Assembly: GCA_036867785.1 (NCBI GenBank)
Contig: CP145410.1
Location: 248,001-312,000, forward strand
From: Plasmodiophora brassicae
Lineage: Eukaryota; Endomyxa: Phytomyxea; Phytomyxea; Plasmodiophorida
Length of the DNA stretch: 64,000 bases
Direction: 5' to 3'
In this document: piece by piece, positions 22,879-32,979 of the stretch
How the letters are laid out: every line of letters starts with the position of its first letter
How positions within the stretch are numbered: position 1 is the first letter of the stretch
Program-made: the position numbers and the translations under genes
Notes under the pieces: model-generated
Seen by the model: only the letters and a program-made list of their open reading frames with translations
What the model was told of the DNA's origin: nothing
Database searches by the model: none

Positions 22879-24067
22879 CGAGCACTGCGGCCCCGTCGCC
22901 TAAATTTAGTGCCGGGCAACAACACGCTGCCGCCGCGGGCCCACGGGACCAACGAGCCGTGATCGAGTGAGATTCGTGCAGGTTGACGTATCACGCGGCG
23001 ACTGACGTTGCGACTTGCGATTTCGCGCGTGCCCGCAGCTGTCGTCTGGGCCAGTTACCGAATCTTCCAGGTCGATTGAGTAATACTGTGCAGTGTTTCA
23101 GGACCCACAAGCTAAACAGATCGCAGTCAGCGGCACAGTTCCCAGCCATATGATACTAAGTGGTAACCGGCCGTCCGAATACCTGCGAATCGACGCGTGC
23201 CAACCCGTACTCAGAACAATTAAGAAGCGCATAGCAAGCATTCTGACGAATCTCCAGGGTGGCTCGTTTAGGAATGTATAGCGCTGTTTCGTCTACGGTC
23301 GAGGTGAGGCGGGTTCCAGCGGTCACATGTGACGAGTTGCCATCTACAAGACGGCGGCTCGCCTCGGGTAACAGGTAGGCCTCCTGTCAACCCCGACTGT
23401 GAAAGGATTCACTGCGGGTTCTTATGGCAAATGGGACCTCGTCATTCGCTGCCGCAGCTGGTTTTATTGACCGCACCCGATCGGATTTCGCATGTTCCCA
23501 CGCTCAACATACCGTCATTCTTCATGCGTCAACTTGGCTGAAATATTGCGGCACAATCGGCTGGCCAGCGGGGGGCGTAATAGGACAAAGTTGCGAGGTG
23601 GCGCGGTTTCTTGCACAGTGGTCCAGTGCGGCCCGCCGGCCTTAGGGACATTTAACGTTCGGGGTCAGCGCTGCCCGGCACACGCGCGTCCCTTAACAGG
23701 CCATCAGGACTGGCTTGAATCGTCATCCCGGACCTACGCCAACCAACGACGGTTAGGGATCCGCGTTCGTATAGACGTTGGGACCGGCAACTGGATAGGA
23801 TGCGGAGGCGGGCACTGCAGTCGGCGCGCGCGCGCGGTGCCACGGCGGCGCTGTGGCCTGTCGGCGAAACTCCGCAGTGGGGATGAAATGTGCGCAACGG
23901 AGGGTAGGGCGGCCGTGGGCGATCCAATCGCCGCGGCATTTTCGTGTGTGTGAGCCGCGTCCGTCCTATCCCACGCGCCCCGCCGCTATCGTTCGTGCCG
24001 GGCGCCCAACCATACCGCACGGGCGGAACGCAGCGGACAGACGGCACAGGCCGGGCGGCGCCGCCCC
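22879..24067. other. divergent intergenic region, no gene supported
   Basis: About 1.2 kb between the RPAP3 start (-) and the PHD/ADA3-like start (+). Open frames here (for example 23652-24047 on minus) are short, Arg/Pro-rich and without domain character. The last ~200 bp before 24068 is GC-rich and probably promoter and leader. No RNA gene recognised. Confidence 0.55.
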
Positions 24068-27000
24068 ATGGACGACGACGACGCCGATGATCGCGAGGTC
24101 GTCTCCATGTCCGTGCAGGGCCTCGTCGAGACGGTCGGCCTGCTGCATGAGCGTGCCGAACTGCTCGATGCAGCCGTCCACGAGCTCGCGCGAAACACGG
24201 TGTCTGCCTATGTTCGCAAACGCCATCGTGCGTCGCACCTGAAGCAAATCCATTCGTCGACCGTTATCAAACCGCTTGCCGTTCGGGTTGACAATGGATT
24301 CGATCATGTCGAGGCGCGCCCGAAGACGGGATATCGGCGGCGGGGATGTTTCCCCCGTTTACTCCGCGTTATCGACCGAGCCGCTGCCGCGCAGGTCGGC
24401 GAATCTAAAGAGCAGGTCGATGGATCTGTCTGCGCTGTCTGCGGCGCCTCCCTTGAATCTGCGTCTTCCAAACTGTGCCTGGGGGAATGTGGTGCTGCTT
24501 CTCACCGCTCCTGTGTCTCCGTCTCCGACTGGTACTGTTCGCGCTGGCGGTGTCAGCTTCGTCATCGTGTCGATTCGACGACTGCGAAACCGAAACCTGC
24601 ACCTGCTCCCAAGCCGGCTTCGTCTGCACCTAGAAAGCCATCCATCTCAGCTGCTTCGTCTGCAGCACCAGCACCTGCTGCCGCTCCCGAGCCGGTGGAG
24701 TGGCCTGGCACGAAGGCGTGGCGGGTTATCGACACCTGGTTTGATCCGCAGAAGGGCCTGGAGCGGTTGTTGGAGGACTCTCCGATGCCGAACTCCAATG
24801 TATATTCTGTTCCCGCACCCGAGTACCACTACCGAGAGGTGTGGGACCAAGAAGACAGGGCTGTCGAACCGGTGACCACGGAGGTGACACCTCGGGCGAT
24901 GAGGTACAAACAGCGAGCCGATTCGGGTGTCGACGGCAGGTCTCCTTCGAAGGGCTCTTCTGGGGCGACGGCTGGACCCGTATGTCGTGCTGCCTTTTTC
25001 GTTCGCCTACAAGCCCCTGATGCCATGGACGTTGATGACGCTGCGACCGCCCCGGAATCGTCATTTCGTCATTGGGGGTTTCGGTCGCTTGAGTTGCACT
25101 ACGCTGTCGAAGCATCGCTTGTTCAGGCGGAGGAATTGCCGTCTTCATCTTCACGCGCGCTCTCGTCGTATTATTTCCCGCCCCCTTTATACGAGCCGAT
25201 CTCGGCCCGTTTCTATCTGAGTGGCGCTCCCTCTCCGCTTGACCGGCCAATTGAAACGGACGCACGATGTCGTCGAGCGGATTCTGCTGTCGCAGAGATT
25301 GTCAAATGTGCTGACGACGCCGACGACCGTGTTGATGCTCTGTGTCCTGGTGAGGATGACGACGAGTTATGCTGTGAACTGTGGGTCCTCAGACGGCACC
25401 TGGAGGCTCAAATTCGTGAGAACAACGATGAGAAGTCCCGTTTGCGGCGTCTCGTTGTTGCTGACTACGAAGGCAACATGGTTGCGCGCGAACAAGAAGA
25501 GGAGTTGAGGAAGCACGTCATTAATCGCTACGTCAGAAGATATCCTGTTGGACAGGTTCCACCCACTCCCGAAGAACCTGCTGCTGCAACACCTGGCGAG
25601 CCGTCTCCTTCCCCTACACCAGCGCCGGATGCCGGTCCCGAAATTGTCGTCACCATGGAAGATGTCAAGATGGCGGAGGCGACGAAATCATTGGTCGAGT
25701 CCGGGGACGATGAAACCAAGCCGTGTCCGGTCCCGGAACAGGGCCCTTCTTCGGCGACAATCTCTGCCAGTGACGATGGCAAGCTGACGCGACACTCCGA
25801 AGTCAGGTCCACCACCGTCACCATGGCTGACATGTGCCGCTTGATGGCCGAACGGCATGTCCTCATGTCTCGGCCGCCGACGCTTGCTACCATTGTCGAC
25901 TTCATCACCACCGACCTCATCCTGGAGGACCAGATCATGGCGACGAACGCCGCGCTGCAACACATTCAGAACTATCATCATCAGCGGCAGACCCAGCACC
26001 ACAACCGGCTCTCCCCGCACACCGATCTCATTGCTGTCCAGGACGTCGTCCGAAAGCTAGTCGACACCGTTGACCGGGAGCGGCGTCTAGAAATCCATCA
26101 AGATCGCCTCGACTCGTGGCGTGAAGCAACGATGGGGATGCTTGCCAGGGCACCGTTCCAGAAAAGTCAGTCGGACAGCGCTCAGAAGGAGCCTGAAGGT
26201 GAATCGCGACCTGCTCCCTCGACGCGAATCTCCAGATCACAGTCCGCAGCGGCGACCGTGTCGAATGGAGTGCCTCCGTCGTCCTCGATGCTGCTGAACG
26301 AGAACATCCAGTTCTGTGTCTGCGACCGTCCTGGCGACATGACCCGATGGTACATCTCCTGCGACATCTGCGAGAATTGGTTCCATGGCTCGTGCGTCCA
26401 GTTCACCGATGACGAATCCGACCTGGTGGAGCAGTTCGTGTGCCCTTCGTGCAGGAGAAAGTCGCGACGCAAGACGGTCATGCGTCAAGCGTATCTCGCG
26501 CACCTGTATGCCTTGTCTGAGCGGCTCGTTAACGCCAGGTCCGTTCGGGCACACGCTCGCATGCATCAGGAGCGCAAGGCACTCGGCCTGCTTCAGTCGC
26601 TGCGAATTCGCCTTCGCAACATCGGCGGCGGTCGCCGTGAAGTCGAAGGTGTCTACATCCTCGATGAACAAGGTCTGGTCCAGATCGACGTCGAGCACCC
26701 GCTCGAACTTCCTGACGGGATTCCGCTTCACGAACCCGAACGCGCTCCTGTGTCTGCTCCCGACGTTCCTGCCCCTGCTGCCGATGCAGATCATCAAAGC
26801 ACGCCGGCGCACTCGACGCCTGTTGCCACAACTCCAGTATCGACGCCGTTACTTTCGCCGAGAAGCGTTGGCACGCCGACTCGTTCCCCGCGAGGAAAGT
26901 CCAACGGGTCGTCACCGCACGCTGGATCGTCGGCAACGGCATCGATCAACGGGGAACCGGACGGCACGCCACCACCGCGGTCGTCAGGGTCGTCTACCCC

Positions 27001-27271
27001 ATTGCGAAGAAGTCAGCGTGAAGCAGCACAGTGGGCTAACGCGCTGAACGCCTGCGCGGATGGTGATCGAACCACCCAGCTGTTGTCGGCGGCGTTCACG
27101 CCTGGCAAGAAACGCCACAAGGTGCAGAACGGGGCGGCGAATGGGAATTCTGAAGCGACGCCGACGGCCACGAACATACCGCCGAGGAAGAGAGGTCGGC
27201 CACGGAAGAGGCCACTAACGCCTCCGCCGCCGGGTGTTGACAAGCGGGCGCGTGTGGACTCGCTGTGCTAG
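24068..27271 (+). CDS. large nuclear protein with ADA3-like segment and PHD finger
   Basis: Single long exon, 1,067 residues, starting at ATG 24068 (ccccatgg). Order: a Cys/His cluster at about residues 122-166 (CAVCGAS, CLGECGAASHRSC, WYCSRWRC), a degenerate PHD-like zinc finger; Pro/Ala linker; at about 425-490 a helical segment (DDELCCELWVLRRHLEAQI, then NN, then a second helix) resembling the conserved C-terminal part of ADA3/NGG1, the SAGA/ADA acetyltransferase adaptor; Pro-rich linker; helical stretch about 590-700; canonical PHD finger about 750-800 (CVCDRPGDMTRWYISCD, CENWFHGSC, CPSCRRK), of the methyl-lysine-reading type seen in COMPASS Spp1/CXXC1; Ser/Pro-rich tail; and an AT-hook-like RKRGRPRKRP near 1045. 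The PHD is firm; the ADA3 assignment is inference. It probably acts in chromatin modification. Confidence 0.85.
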   Translation: MDDDDADDREVVSMSVQGLVETVGLLHERAELLDAAVHELARNTVSAYVRKRHRASHLKQIHSSTVIKPLAVRVDNGFDHVEARPKTGYRRRGCFPRLLRVIDRAAAAQVGESKEQVDGSVCAVCGASLESASSKLCLGECGAASHRSCVSVSDWYCSRWRCQLRHRVDSTTAKPKPAPAPKPASSAPRKPSISAASSAAPAPAAAPEPVEWPGTKAWRVIDTWFDPQKGLERLLEDSPMPNSNVYSVPAPEYHYREVWDQEDRAVEPVTTEVTPRAMRYKQRADSGVDGRSPSKGSSGATAGPVCRAAFFVRLQAPDAMDVDDAATAPESSFRHWGFRSLELHYAVEASLVQAEELPSSSSRALSSYYFPPPLYEPISARFYLSGAPSPLDRPIETDARCRRADSAVAEIVKCADDADDRVDALCPGEDDDELCCELWVLRRHLEAQIRENNDEKSRLRRLVVADYEGNMVAREQEEELRKHVINRYVRRYPVGQVPPTPEEPAAATPGEPSPSPTPAPDAGPEIVVTMEDVKMAEATKSLVESGDDETKPCPVPEQGPSSATISASDDGKLTRHSEVRSTTVTMADMCRLMAERHVLMSRPPTLATIVDFITTDLILEDQIMATNAALQHIQNYHHQRQTQHHNRLSPHTDLIAVQDVVRKLVDTVDRERRLEIHQDRLDSWREATMGMLARAPFQKSQSDSAQKEPEGESRPAPSTRISRSQSAAATVSNGVPPSSSMLLNENIQFCVCDRPGDMTRWYISCDICENWFHGSCVQFTDDESDLVEQFVCPSCRRKSRRKTVMRQAYLAHLYALSERLVNARSVRAHARMHQERKALGLLQSLRIRLRNIGGGRREVEGVYILDEQGLVQIDVEHPLELPDGIPLHEPERAPVSAPDVPAPAADADHQSTPAHSTPVATTPVSTPLLSPRSVGTPTRSPRGKSNGSSPHAGSSATASINGEPDGTPPPRSSGSSTPLRRSQREAAQWANALNACADGDRTTQLLSAAFTPGKKRHKVQNGAANGNSEATPTATNIPPRKRGRPRKRPLTPPPPGVDKRARVDSLC

Positions 27272-27768
27272 GTGCTGTCCCGCTATTGCTGAGTCAGATC
27301 CTGATAAGCGAAGGAGTCGCGCCGCTATATCTATTCGGAGACCCTAAAATACATTTTTATATTCCTATTCGGCTTGTCTGGCAGCGGAGCGTAATCGTGA
27401 AGCAGCGATGGGTAGAAATTCTCATTGTATATTCGTGAAAAATGAACAGGTGGGGCGTTCGTAGGTACGAATCGAGTTTGCTCGTATACCGTTGTGAGTG
27501 CAACTGAATCCTGGCGCACCAAAGTCACCAATTAGCCCCAGCTTAATGTTACGAGATTAGCGATGTCCGCCACAGCCGTCAGGCAGCACGTGGTGTGAGG
27601 AATGGCCGAATGGGCCACTTTGTCGATACGAATGCCACGGAGTCCGTGACGGAGTCCGAGCGCTCCGGTATTGCCGCTATGGTGACGAAGCCAGCAAACA
27701 AAGCGGGAGCGACGTCTAAGACGTCTTCATCAGCTGAGCTACTGACCTGCACAAGACGGAATGGCGTC
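27272..27768. other. intergenic, no gene seen
   Basis: About 500 bp between the PHD protein stop and the RCL1 start. The first ~230 bp is AT-richer and is probably the 3' untranslated and termination region. The part nearest RCL1 has an open frame continuous with exon 1 but no family similarity before MRFRGAQSF, so it is taken as leader. Confidence 0.5.
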
Positions 27769-28947
27769 ATGCGATTTCGAGGTGCACAATCTTTCCCGAC
27801 CCGGGTCGTGCTAGCAACGTTAAGCTCGACGCCTATCGTTATTGACGACATCCGCGCCTTGGACGAGAAACCGGGAATTTCAGGTACGCCGGTGCACTAT
27901 GACGTTCTTGGCATCCCTTGAACCCCATCTGAACAGAACCGGAGGAGTCTTTGCTGCGTTTGCTTGAAAAAGTAACCAACGGTTCGCGAGTCGAAATCGG
28001 AATGACTGGCACGCAAGTTCGCTATCGACCAGGCTTCATCGTCGGTGGCGCTGACATCGAGCATGATTGCCATCCGGGGCGTGCCATTGGGTACTACCTC
28101 GAGGCTCTGCTGGCCATTGCGCCGTTCGCCAAATTCCCGATCAGCATCACGTTGCGAGGCGTCTGTAACGAGGACTTGGACCGGTCGGTGGACCTGATTC
28201 GAACCGTAACGCTACCGCTGCTTCGTCAGTTCGGCATTGAGGACGGCATCGAGCTGAAGATTAAGCAGCGAGGCGCCGCTCCGCTCGGCGGCGGGGAAGT
28301 CTACTTCCGATGCAGCAACGTCCATCAGCTGAAAGCGGTTGACCTAACTGATGCTGGTAAGGTCAAGCGCATTCGCGGGATCGCCTACACGACGCGCGTG
28401 TCACCCACGCTGGCGAACCGTGTCGTGGATTCCGCTCGTGGCATGCTGAACAACTTCATTCCGGACGTCTGGATCTACACGGACCACTACAAAGGCAAAG
28501 AGGCCGGCCTGTCGCCAGGGTTCGCTCTATCGCTGATCGCAGAAAGCACAACCGGGTGCCTCCTGGCCGCCGAGCGTAACGGCAGCCGGGAAATGCCACC
28601 CGAGTCACTCGGCGATACCGTTGCCAAACGGCTCCTGTCAGAGATCGCGAGTGGCGCTTGCGTTGACACCCATGACCAGCCCCTTGTTCTGCTGTACATG
28701 ACTCTATGCCCCGATGACGTCTCCCGAGTGCGGTTCGGGAAGCTGACGCGTCCTGCGTAAGGCGCCCGCCCGTCCACTGGCAAGCATCCCCTCACGTGTG
28801 TCTCTGTTCAGGGTCCAATACCTCAGGCACCTTCGCGACTTCTTCGGCGTCGTGTTCCGGTTCCGGCCTGATCCCAACAGCGCAACCGTCGTTGCGTCGT
28901 GTCGCGGCGTCGCCTACAGGAACATCGCCAGAAGGGCGCTTGCCTAG
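27769..28947 (+). CDS. RCL1: RCL1, RNA 3'-phosphate cyclase-like ribosome biogenesis factor
   Basis: Rcl1 acts in the nucleolus with Bms1 in early 18S pre-rRNA processing; it has the cyclase fold but no cyclase activity. Exons in phase: 27769-27883, 27937-28756, 28812-28947 (356 residues; human 373). Landmarks: MRFRGAQSFPTRVVLATLSS at the start; FLRLLEKVTNGS-like junction across intron 1; RVEIGMTGTQVRYRPG; GGADIEHDCHPGRAIGYYLE; KIKQRGAAPLGGGEVYF; KRIRGIAYTTRVSP; IYTDHYKGKEAGLSPGF; and in the last exon VQYLRHLRDFFGVVFRF, matching the family IQFLRHLKSFF. Without the third exon the protein would appear truncated: the second intron (GTAAGG to TTCAG, 28757-28811) overlaps an apparent stop. The cyclase active-site His is not expected in this family. 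Confidence 0.94.
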
Positions 28948-29101
28948 TACAACAACCGCCCCAGTTGGTTCCTTAACATTAGCGTCGTCGCTCACTGGGA
29001 CGCAGCTACTCGTGGATCGTTTGCTCGTTATAGAGTGCCGCCCTAATGCCGACGTAGGTCGCGATCGCATGGTACCCCCATTTTACGGGTGGGCCCGCCT
29101 T

Positions 29102-30850
29102 ATGATACAGGACGCCGACATGAAGGGTTGTGAGCCAGTAGGTGTGGACGCGGGCGCTGGTACCGAGCGCCCGTCGCCGGGCGCACAGCAGGGGGAGTCG
29201 ATCTGGGCGTGGGGCAGCCCGCTGACCGTCATGTGCGCCTCGACCTTGCTGACAATCCTGACCTGTGTGGCGAGCTCCCTGGCGCTGCACGTGGCGACGC
29301 GTATGGTCATGCCCGGCATCTGGGTCTACAACCTGTTCCACACGCTCTTCAGCGCGTTCGGCAGCCTGCTCAGCCTGCTGACCTACCACGTCCTCTGCAT
29401 CGTGGAGAACTCGGTTCTCGCCCGCCGCATCGACAGGCAACGCGACCCGAACGCCCCGGGGGCGACCCTGTCCACGATTTCGGCTCGAACGCAGGGCCGC
29501 CTGACCGGGTACTCGTTGGCGAAGTCGGGGTTGCAGGCCACCGTCATCTTCGTGATCCTTTCGATCTGGGTCGTGGCCGTCAAGATCGAATGGAGCCCGA
29601 TCAACGAGTCGCTGGGGCAGCGCCAGTGCATACCGATCCAGTACGTCAACGGGTCGTACACGCCTCGCGACCAGGTCGGGACATCGATCGCGGGCGGGAC
29701 GACGTTCGCCGAGGTCTACATGTACGGGTTGCCGTTGGCCGATGGCGTCCTGGGAGCGCTGTCCTCGTGGCCGCTTGACGACCCGCTCCAGGAATTCGCC
29801 GTTCGATCCGTCGGGCCCACGTATGCAATCAAGTCGACGTGCGGTTCGCCCGTCGAGATCGCATCGTCCAACGCGACGCGCACGTGGCGCGATACCACGA
29901 CGACCCTATCGGCCACGTTGACGCAGATGAGCACGGGCCGGCAGATGTGGACGATCACGACACAGTACCCGCCGGGGGCCACGTTCGGGTTCACCGGCCC
30001 TGTTCAGCAGGTCTGCCGCGTGACGATCGTGTTCGGGTCGGGGACAGCGTCCATAACGTACTCGGCGGACGAATGGCGCATGGTGACCGGCGGGCAGGTC
30101 ACGACGGTCCAGATCGGGCGCACGGTGCTTCAACAGGGGTCCACATCGACGATCACGTTCGACAACGTCGTCAACGGCGACTCCATGGCCAACGGGGACC
30201 AGTATGCACTGCTGCCGGTGTGGAGCATGCAGGCCATTAACAGGACGATGAACGGGCAGTACACGCCATCGCAAGGCGCCCTGTTCTGCAACCTGATGCA
30301 ATGGTCGACGTTGCCGGACGGGCTCTACCACGTCGACCTGAATTACCGGGGCGTGGCCGCCGCCGTCGCCGCCACGATCCAGTACGTCGCCATGCAGTAC
30401 GACGGGTCGGCCGCGGGCACCTGCGAGTACTTTGGCGAGATCGGCGGCGGCACCATGGTCATCGACCCAGAGTTCCAGGTCATCTTCTACGTTGCCACCG
30501 CCACTTGCGGCCTCGTCGCCGTTGTCCGATTCCTGACCTGGCTGATCCCGTTCAGTCGAGGCGAGTTCTCGTCGAGGATCCTGAAGTCGTTGCGATACCC
30601 GGTGCTGTTCGCCCACGACATGCGAGCCGTCGTGACCGAGTTCAAGCAGAGGACCACTGTGGACAATGACGCTCATTTCAAGGATTGGTGCGACCATGAG
30701 GTCGTGGCGTTTGGCGCGATCGCCAGCGCCGGCGGCATCGGGTACAGTTGCATTCGAACGCGTTCCAAGTCGCGTTGGCGACAGAAAGTCTCCACCATGC
30801 TGCCTGGGAGGGGCAGCGATACCGTCGGCCAGGTCACCATCCGGCAATGA
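29102..30850 (+). CDS. orphan four-TM protein with large ectodomain, paralogue 1
   Basis: Single exon, 582 residues. The start at 29102 is preferred because the tandem copy begins with the same pattern (Met, five residues, Met). Predicted layout: short N-terminal tail; TM1 about 36-60 (LLTILTCVASSLALHV); TM2 about 68-95 (LFHTLFSAFGSLLSLLTYHV); basic loop; TM3 about 146-164 (ATVIFVILSIWVVAV); a ~295-residue Thr/Ser/Gly-rich, beta-looking region with N-glycosylation sequons (VNGSYT, INRTMNG) and Cys residues; TM4 about 460-484 (VIFYVATATCGLVAVVRFL); then a ~98-residue tail with KSLRYPVLFAHDM and WCDHEVVAFGAI. I do not recognise the family. It is strongly GC-ending compared with paralogue 2. An adhesion, sensing or surface role is possible but unproven. 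Confidence 0.88.
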   Translation: MIQDADMKGCEPVGVDAGAGTERPSPGAQQGESIWAWGSPLTVMCASTLLTILTCVASSLALHVATRMVMPGIWVYNLFHTLFSAFGSLLSLLTYHVLCIVENSVLARRIDRQRDPNAPGATLSTISARTQGRLTGYSLAKSGLQATVIFVILSIWVVAVKIEWSPINESLGQRQCIPIQYVNGSYTPRDQVGTSIAGGTTFAEVYMYGLPLADGVLGALSSWPLDDPLQEFAVRSVGPTYAIKSTCGSPVEIASSNATRTWRDTTTTLSATLTQMSTGRQMWTITTQYPPGATFGFTGPVQQVCRVTIVFGSGTASITYSADEWRMVTGGQVTTVQIGRTVLQQGSTSTITFDNVVNGDSMANGDQYALLPVWSMQAINRTMNGQYTPSQGALFCNLMQWSTLPDGLYHVDLNYRGVAAAVAATIQYVAMQYDGSAAGTCEYFGEIGGGTMVIDPEFQVIFYVATATCGLVAVVRFLTWLIPFSRGEFSSRILKSLRYPVLFAHDMRAVVTEFKQRTTVDNDAHFKDWCDHEVVAFGAIASAGGIGYSCIRTRSKSRWRQKVSTMLPGRGSDTVGQVTIRQ

Positions 30851-31182
30851 AACGAATGAACGAGCCTCGATAATGTCCTACATGTTCCATGGTGTTTAGA
30901 CTAATGAAGACAGCGACGCGCATTCGTTGGCCGGTGACGACAAGAGGACAGACGGACAGCTGGCGTTGACAGCGGGTCTCATTCAAGTCATCCTGAGATC
31001 CTAGGAAGGCGTTCGGGCGGGCCCAGTTGCTTCGGACCCGCGTCGTAAATCGCATTGGCGGCAGAGCGGTCCAACGGTACAAACGGGAACTGCCTTGGGC
31101 AATAAGGGCGCGGCCCTGATCACATAGTACTCTCATGCTAAGGCCATGGACATGTTATGACCGTGCTATTATAGCCCATACC
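30851..31182. other. intergenic between the tandem membrane-protein genes
   Basis: 332 bp with no gene and no visible leftover similarity to the region upstream of paralogue 1. It presumably holds the terminator of copy 1 and promoter of copy 2. Confidence 0.5.
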
Positions 31183-32934
31183 ATGAATAATAACGCGAAC
31201 ATGTGTGCCGATGGGCTAGCAGCTGTTGACGCAGGCACCAATCCCAGCACCGGGTACACAGGTCCCAAGCCCCACACGGTGTCGAAGTGGTCGCTAACAA
31301 ACCCACTGACCGTCATGGTCGCCGGCACCTCGTTAACCGTCCTGACGTGCGTGACGAGTTCCTTGGCACTACACGTGGCAACGCGCACGACCATGCCGGG
31401 AATCTGGGTCTACAACCTGTTCCACACGCTCTTCAGCGAATTCGGCACCCTGCTCAGCCTGCTGACCTATCGTGTACTCGGCGTCGTCGAGGACTCAATC
31501 CTTGCCCGTCGCCTGGATATGAAGCGCGATCCGAATGCCCCAGGAGCGACACTGTCCACTATTTCTGCTCGAACGAAGGGCCGCCTGACCCGGTTTTCGC
31601 TTGCCAGGTCGACGTCGCAGGCCACGGTGATCTTCGTGATCCTTTCAATCTGGGTCGTGGCCATCGAGATTGAATGGACCCCGACCAGCGAGTCGCTCGG
31701 GCAGCGCAGTTGCATCCCCATCCGATACGTGAACGGGTCGTACACACAGCGGGACCATATTGAAGCAACCGTTGGTGGTGGAACGACATTTGCCGAGATC
31801 TACATGTACGGGTTGCCGCTGGTCGATGGCGTTGTTGGGTCACTCGCCGCATGGCCACTTGCAGACCCGCTGGGCGAATCCGTGGTGCGCTCCGCTGGGC
31901 CCTCCTATGCAATCAAGTCGACATGCGGTTCGCCGGTCGAGATACCATCAGTGGCGCAGGGTGAGGTCACGACGAACCTGTCGGCGACGTTACTGCAGAT
32001 GGACTACAATGTGCAGAGATGGGCGATCACGACTCGTTTCCCGCCGGGATCCACTAAGGGTTTCGAAGGAGCTGTGCAGCAGTCTTGCACCGTGACGATC
32101 GTGTTTGGGTCGGGAGACACATCTGTCAAGTACTCAGTGGACGAGTGGCGCATGGTGACAGGCGGACAGGTCACCTCTGTGCAAATCGGGAACGTGATGC
32201 TAGTGCAGGGGTCTACATCCACCATCACATTCGACAGCGTTATCGCGGATGATTCCATGGCGAACGGTGAGCGGTACGAAGTGCTGCCGATATGGAGCAA
32301 GCTGGCCATCGACAACACCATGAACGGGCAATATTCCCCATCTCAAGGGGCCCTCTTCTCCAACATCATGCAATGGTCAACATTGCCGGATGGGTTCTAC
32401 CATGTCGACCTGAATTACCGGGGTGTCGCCGCTGCTGTGGCTGCTACGATCCAGTACGTCGCCATGCAATATGACGGATCAGCATCGGGGACCTGCGAAT
32501 ACTTTGGCGAGATGGGCGGCGGCATCATGGTCGTTGCCCCACAGTTCAAGATCCTCTTCTATGTTGCGACGGGCGTATGTGCCATCGTGGCTACGTTCAG
32601 ATTCCTGACATGGTTCATTCCATTCTATCGAGGCGAGTACTCGTCGAGAATTATGAAATCCTTGCAGTATCCGGTGCTGTTCGCCCACGACATGCGATCC
32701 GTGGTGACCGAGTTCAAGCAGAGGACCTCCGTGGACAATGACGCTCATTTCAAGGAATGGTGCGACCATGAGGTCGTGGCGTTTGGCGCGATCGCTGACG
32801 AAAGTGGCACCGGGTACCGCTGCATACGGACGCGTCGTCAATCGCGTTGGCGACAGAAGGTCTCTGCCATACTCGCTGGAAGACGTGTCTCGCATAATGA
32901 CCATGCTAGCAATGTGGCGGCTGTGCAACTATGA
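31183..32934 (+). CDS. orphan four-TM protein with large ectodomain, paralogue 2
   Basis: Single exon, 583 residues, co-oriented with paralogue 1 and aligned to it end to end with very few gaps; by eye about four residues in five are identical from TM1 to the tail. The same four membrane segments, ectodomain and C-terminal tail are present (LFHTLFSEFGTLLSLLTYRV, ATVIFVILSIWVVAIEIEW, ILFYVATGVCAIVATFRFL, YPVLFAHDMRSVVTEFK). Differences concentrate in the N-terminal tail and the last ~30 residues. Third codon positions are less GC-biased than in copy 1. All of this indicates a tandem duplication kept under protein-level constraint. The stop lies 45 bp before the ankyrin gene. Confidence 0.88.
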   Translation: MNNNANMCADGLAAVDAGTNPSTGYTGPKPHTVSKWSLTNPLTVMVAGTSLTVLTCVTSSLALHVATRTTMPGIWVYNLFHTLFSEFGTLLSLLTYRVLGVVEDSILARRLDMKRDPNAPGATLSTISARTKGRLTRFSLARSTSQATVIFVILSIWVVAIEIEWTPTSESLGQRSCIPIRYVNGSYTQRDHIEATVGGGTTFAEIYMYGLPLVDGVVGSLAAWPLADPLGESVVRSAGPSYAIKSTCGSPVEIPSVAQGEVTTNLSATLLQMDYNVQRWAITTRFPPGSTKGFEGAVQQSCTVTIVFGSGDTSVKYSVDEWRMVTGGQVTSVQIGNVMLVQGSTSTITFDSVIADDSMANGERYEVLPIWSKLAIDNTMNGQYSPSQGALFSNIMQWSTLPDGFYHVDLNYRGVAAAVAATIQYVAMQYDGSASGTCEYFGEMGGGIMVVAPQFKILFYVATGVCAIVATFRFLTWFIPFYRGEYSSRIMKSLQYPVLFAHDMRSVVTEFKQRTSVDNDAHFKEWCDHEVVAFGAIADESGTGYRCIRTRRQSRWRQKVSAILAGRRVSHNDHASNVAAVQL

Positions 32935-32979
32935 CAATGAAAATGGCGACCGTCCTTATGGCCTTATCAGATATAAGAG

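Noticed and set aside
23652-24047. Minus-strand 131-codon frame upstream of the PHD/ADA3-like gene
   Set aside because: Arg/Pro-rich, no recognisable fold, lies in a divergent promoter region.
28796-29101. In-frame upstream extension of membrane-protein paralogue 1
   Set aside because: The tandem copy has no matching extension; alignment begins at the paired Met residues (29102 and 31183). Part of the stretch is the RCL1 third exon in another frame.
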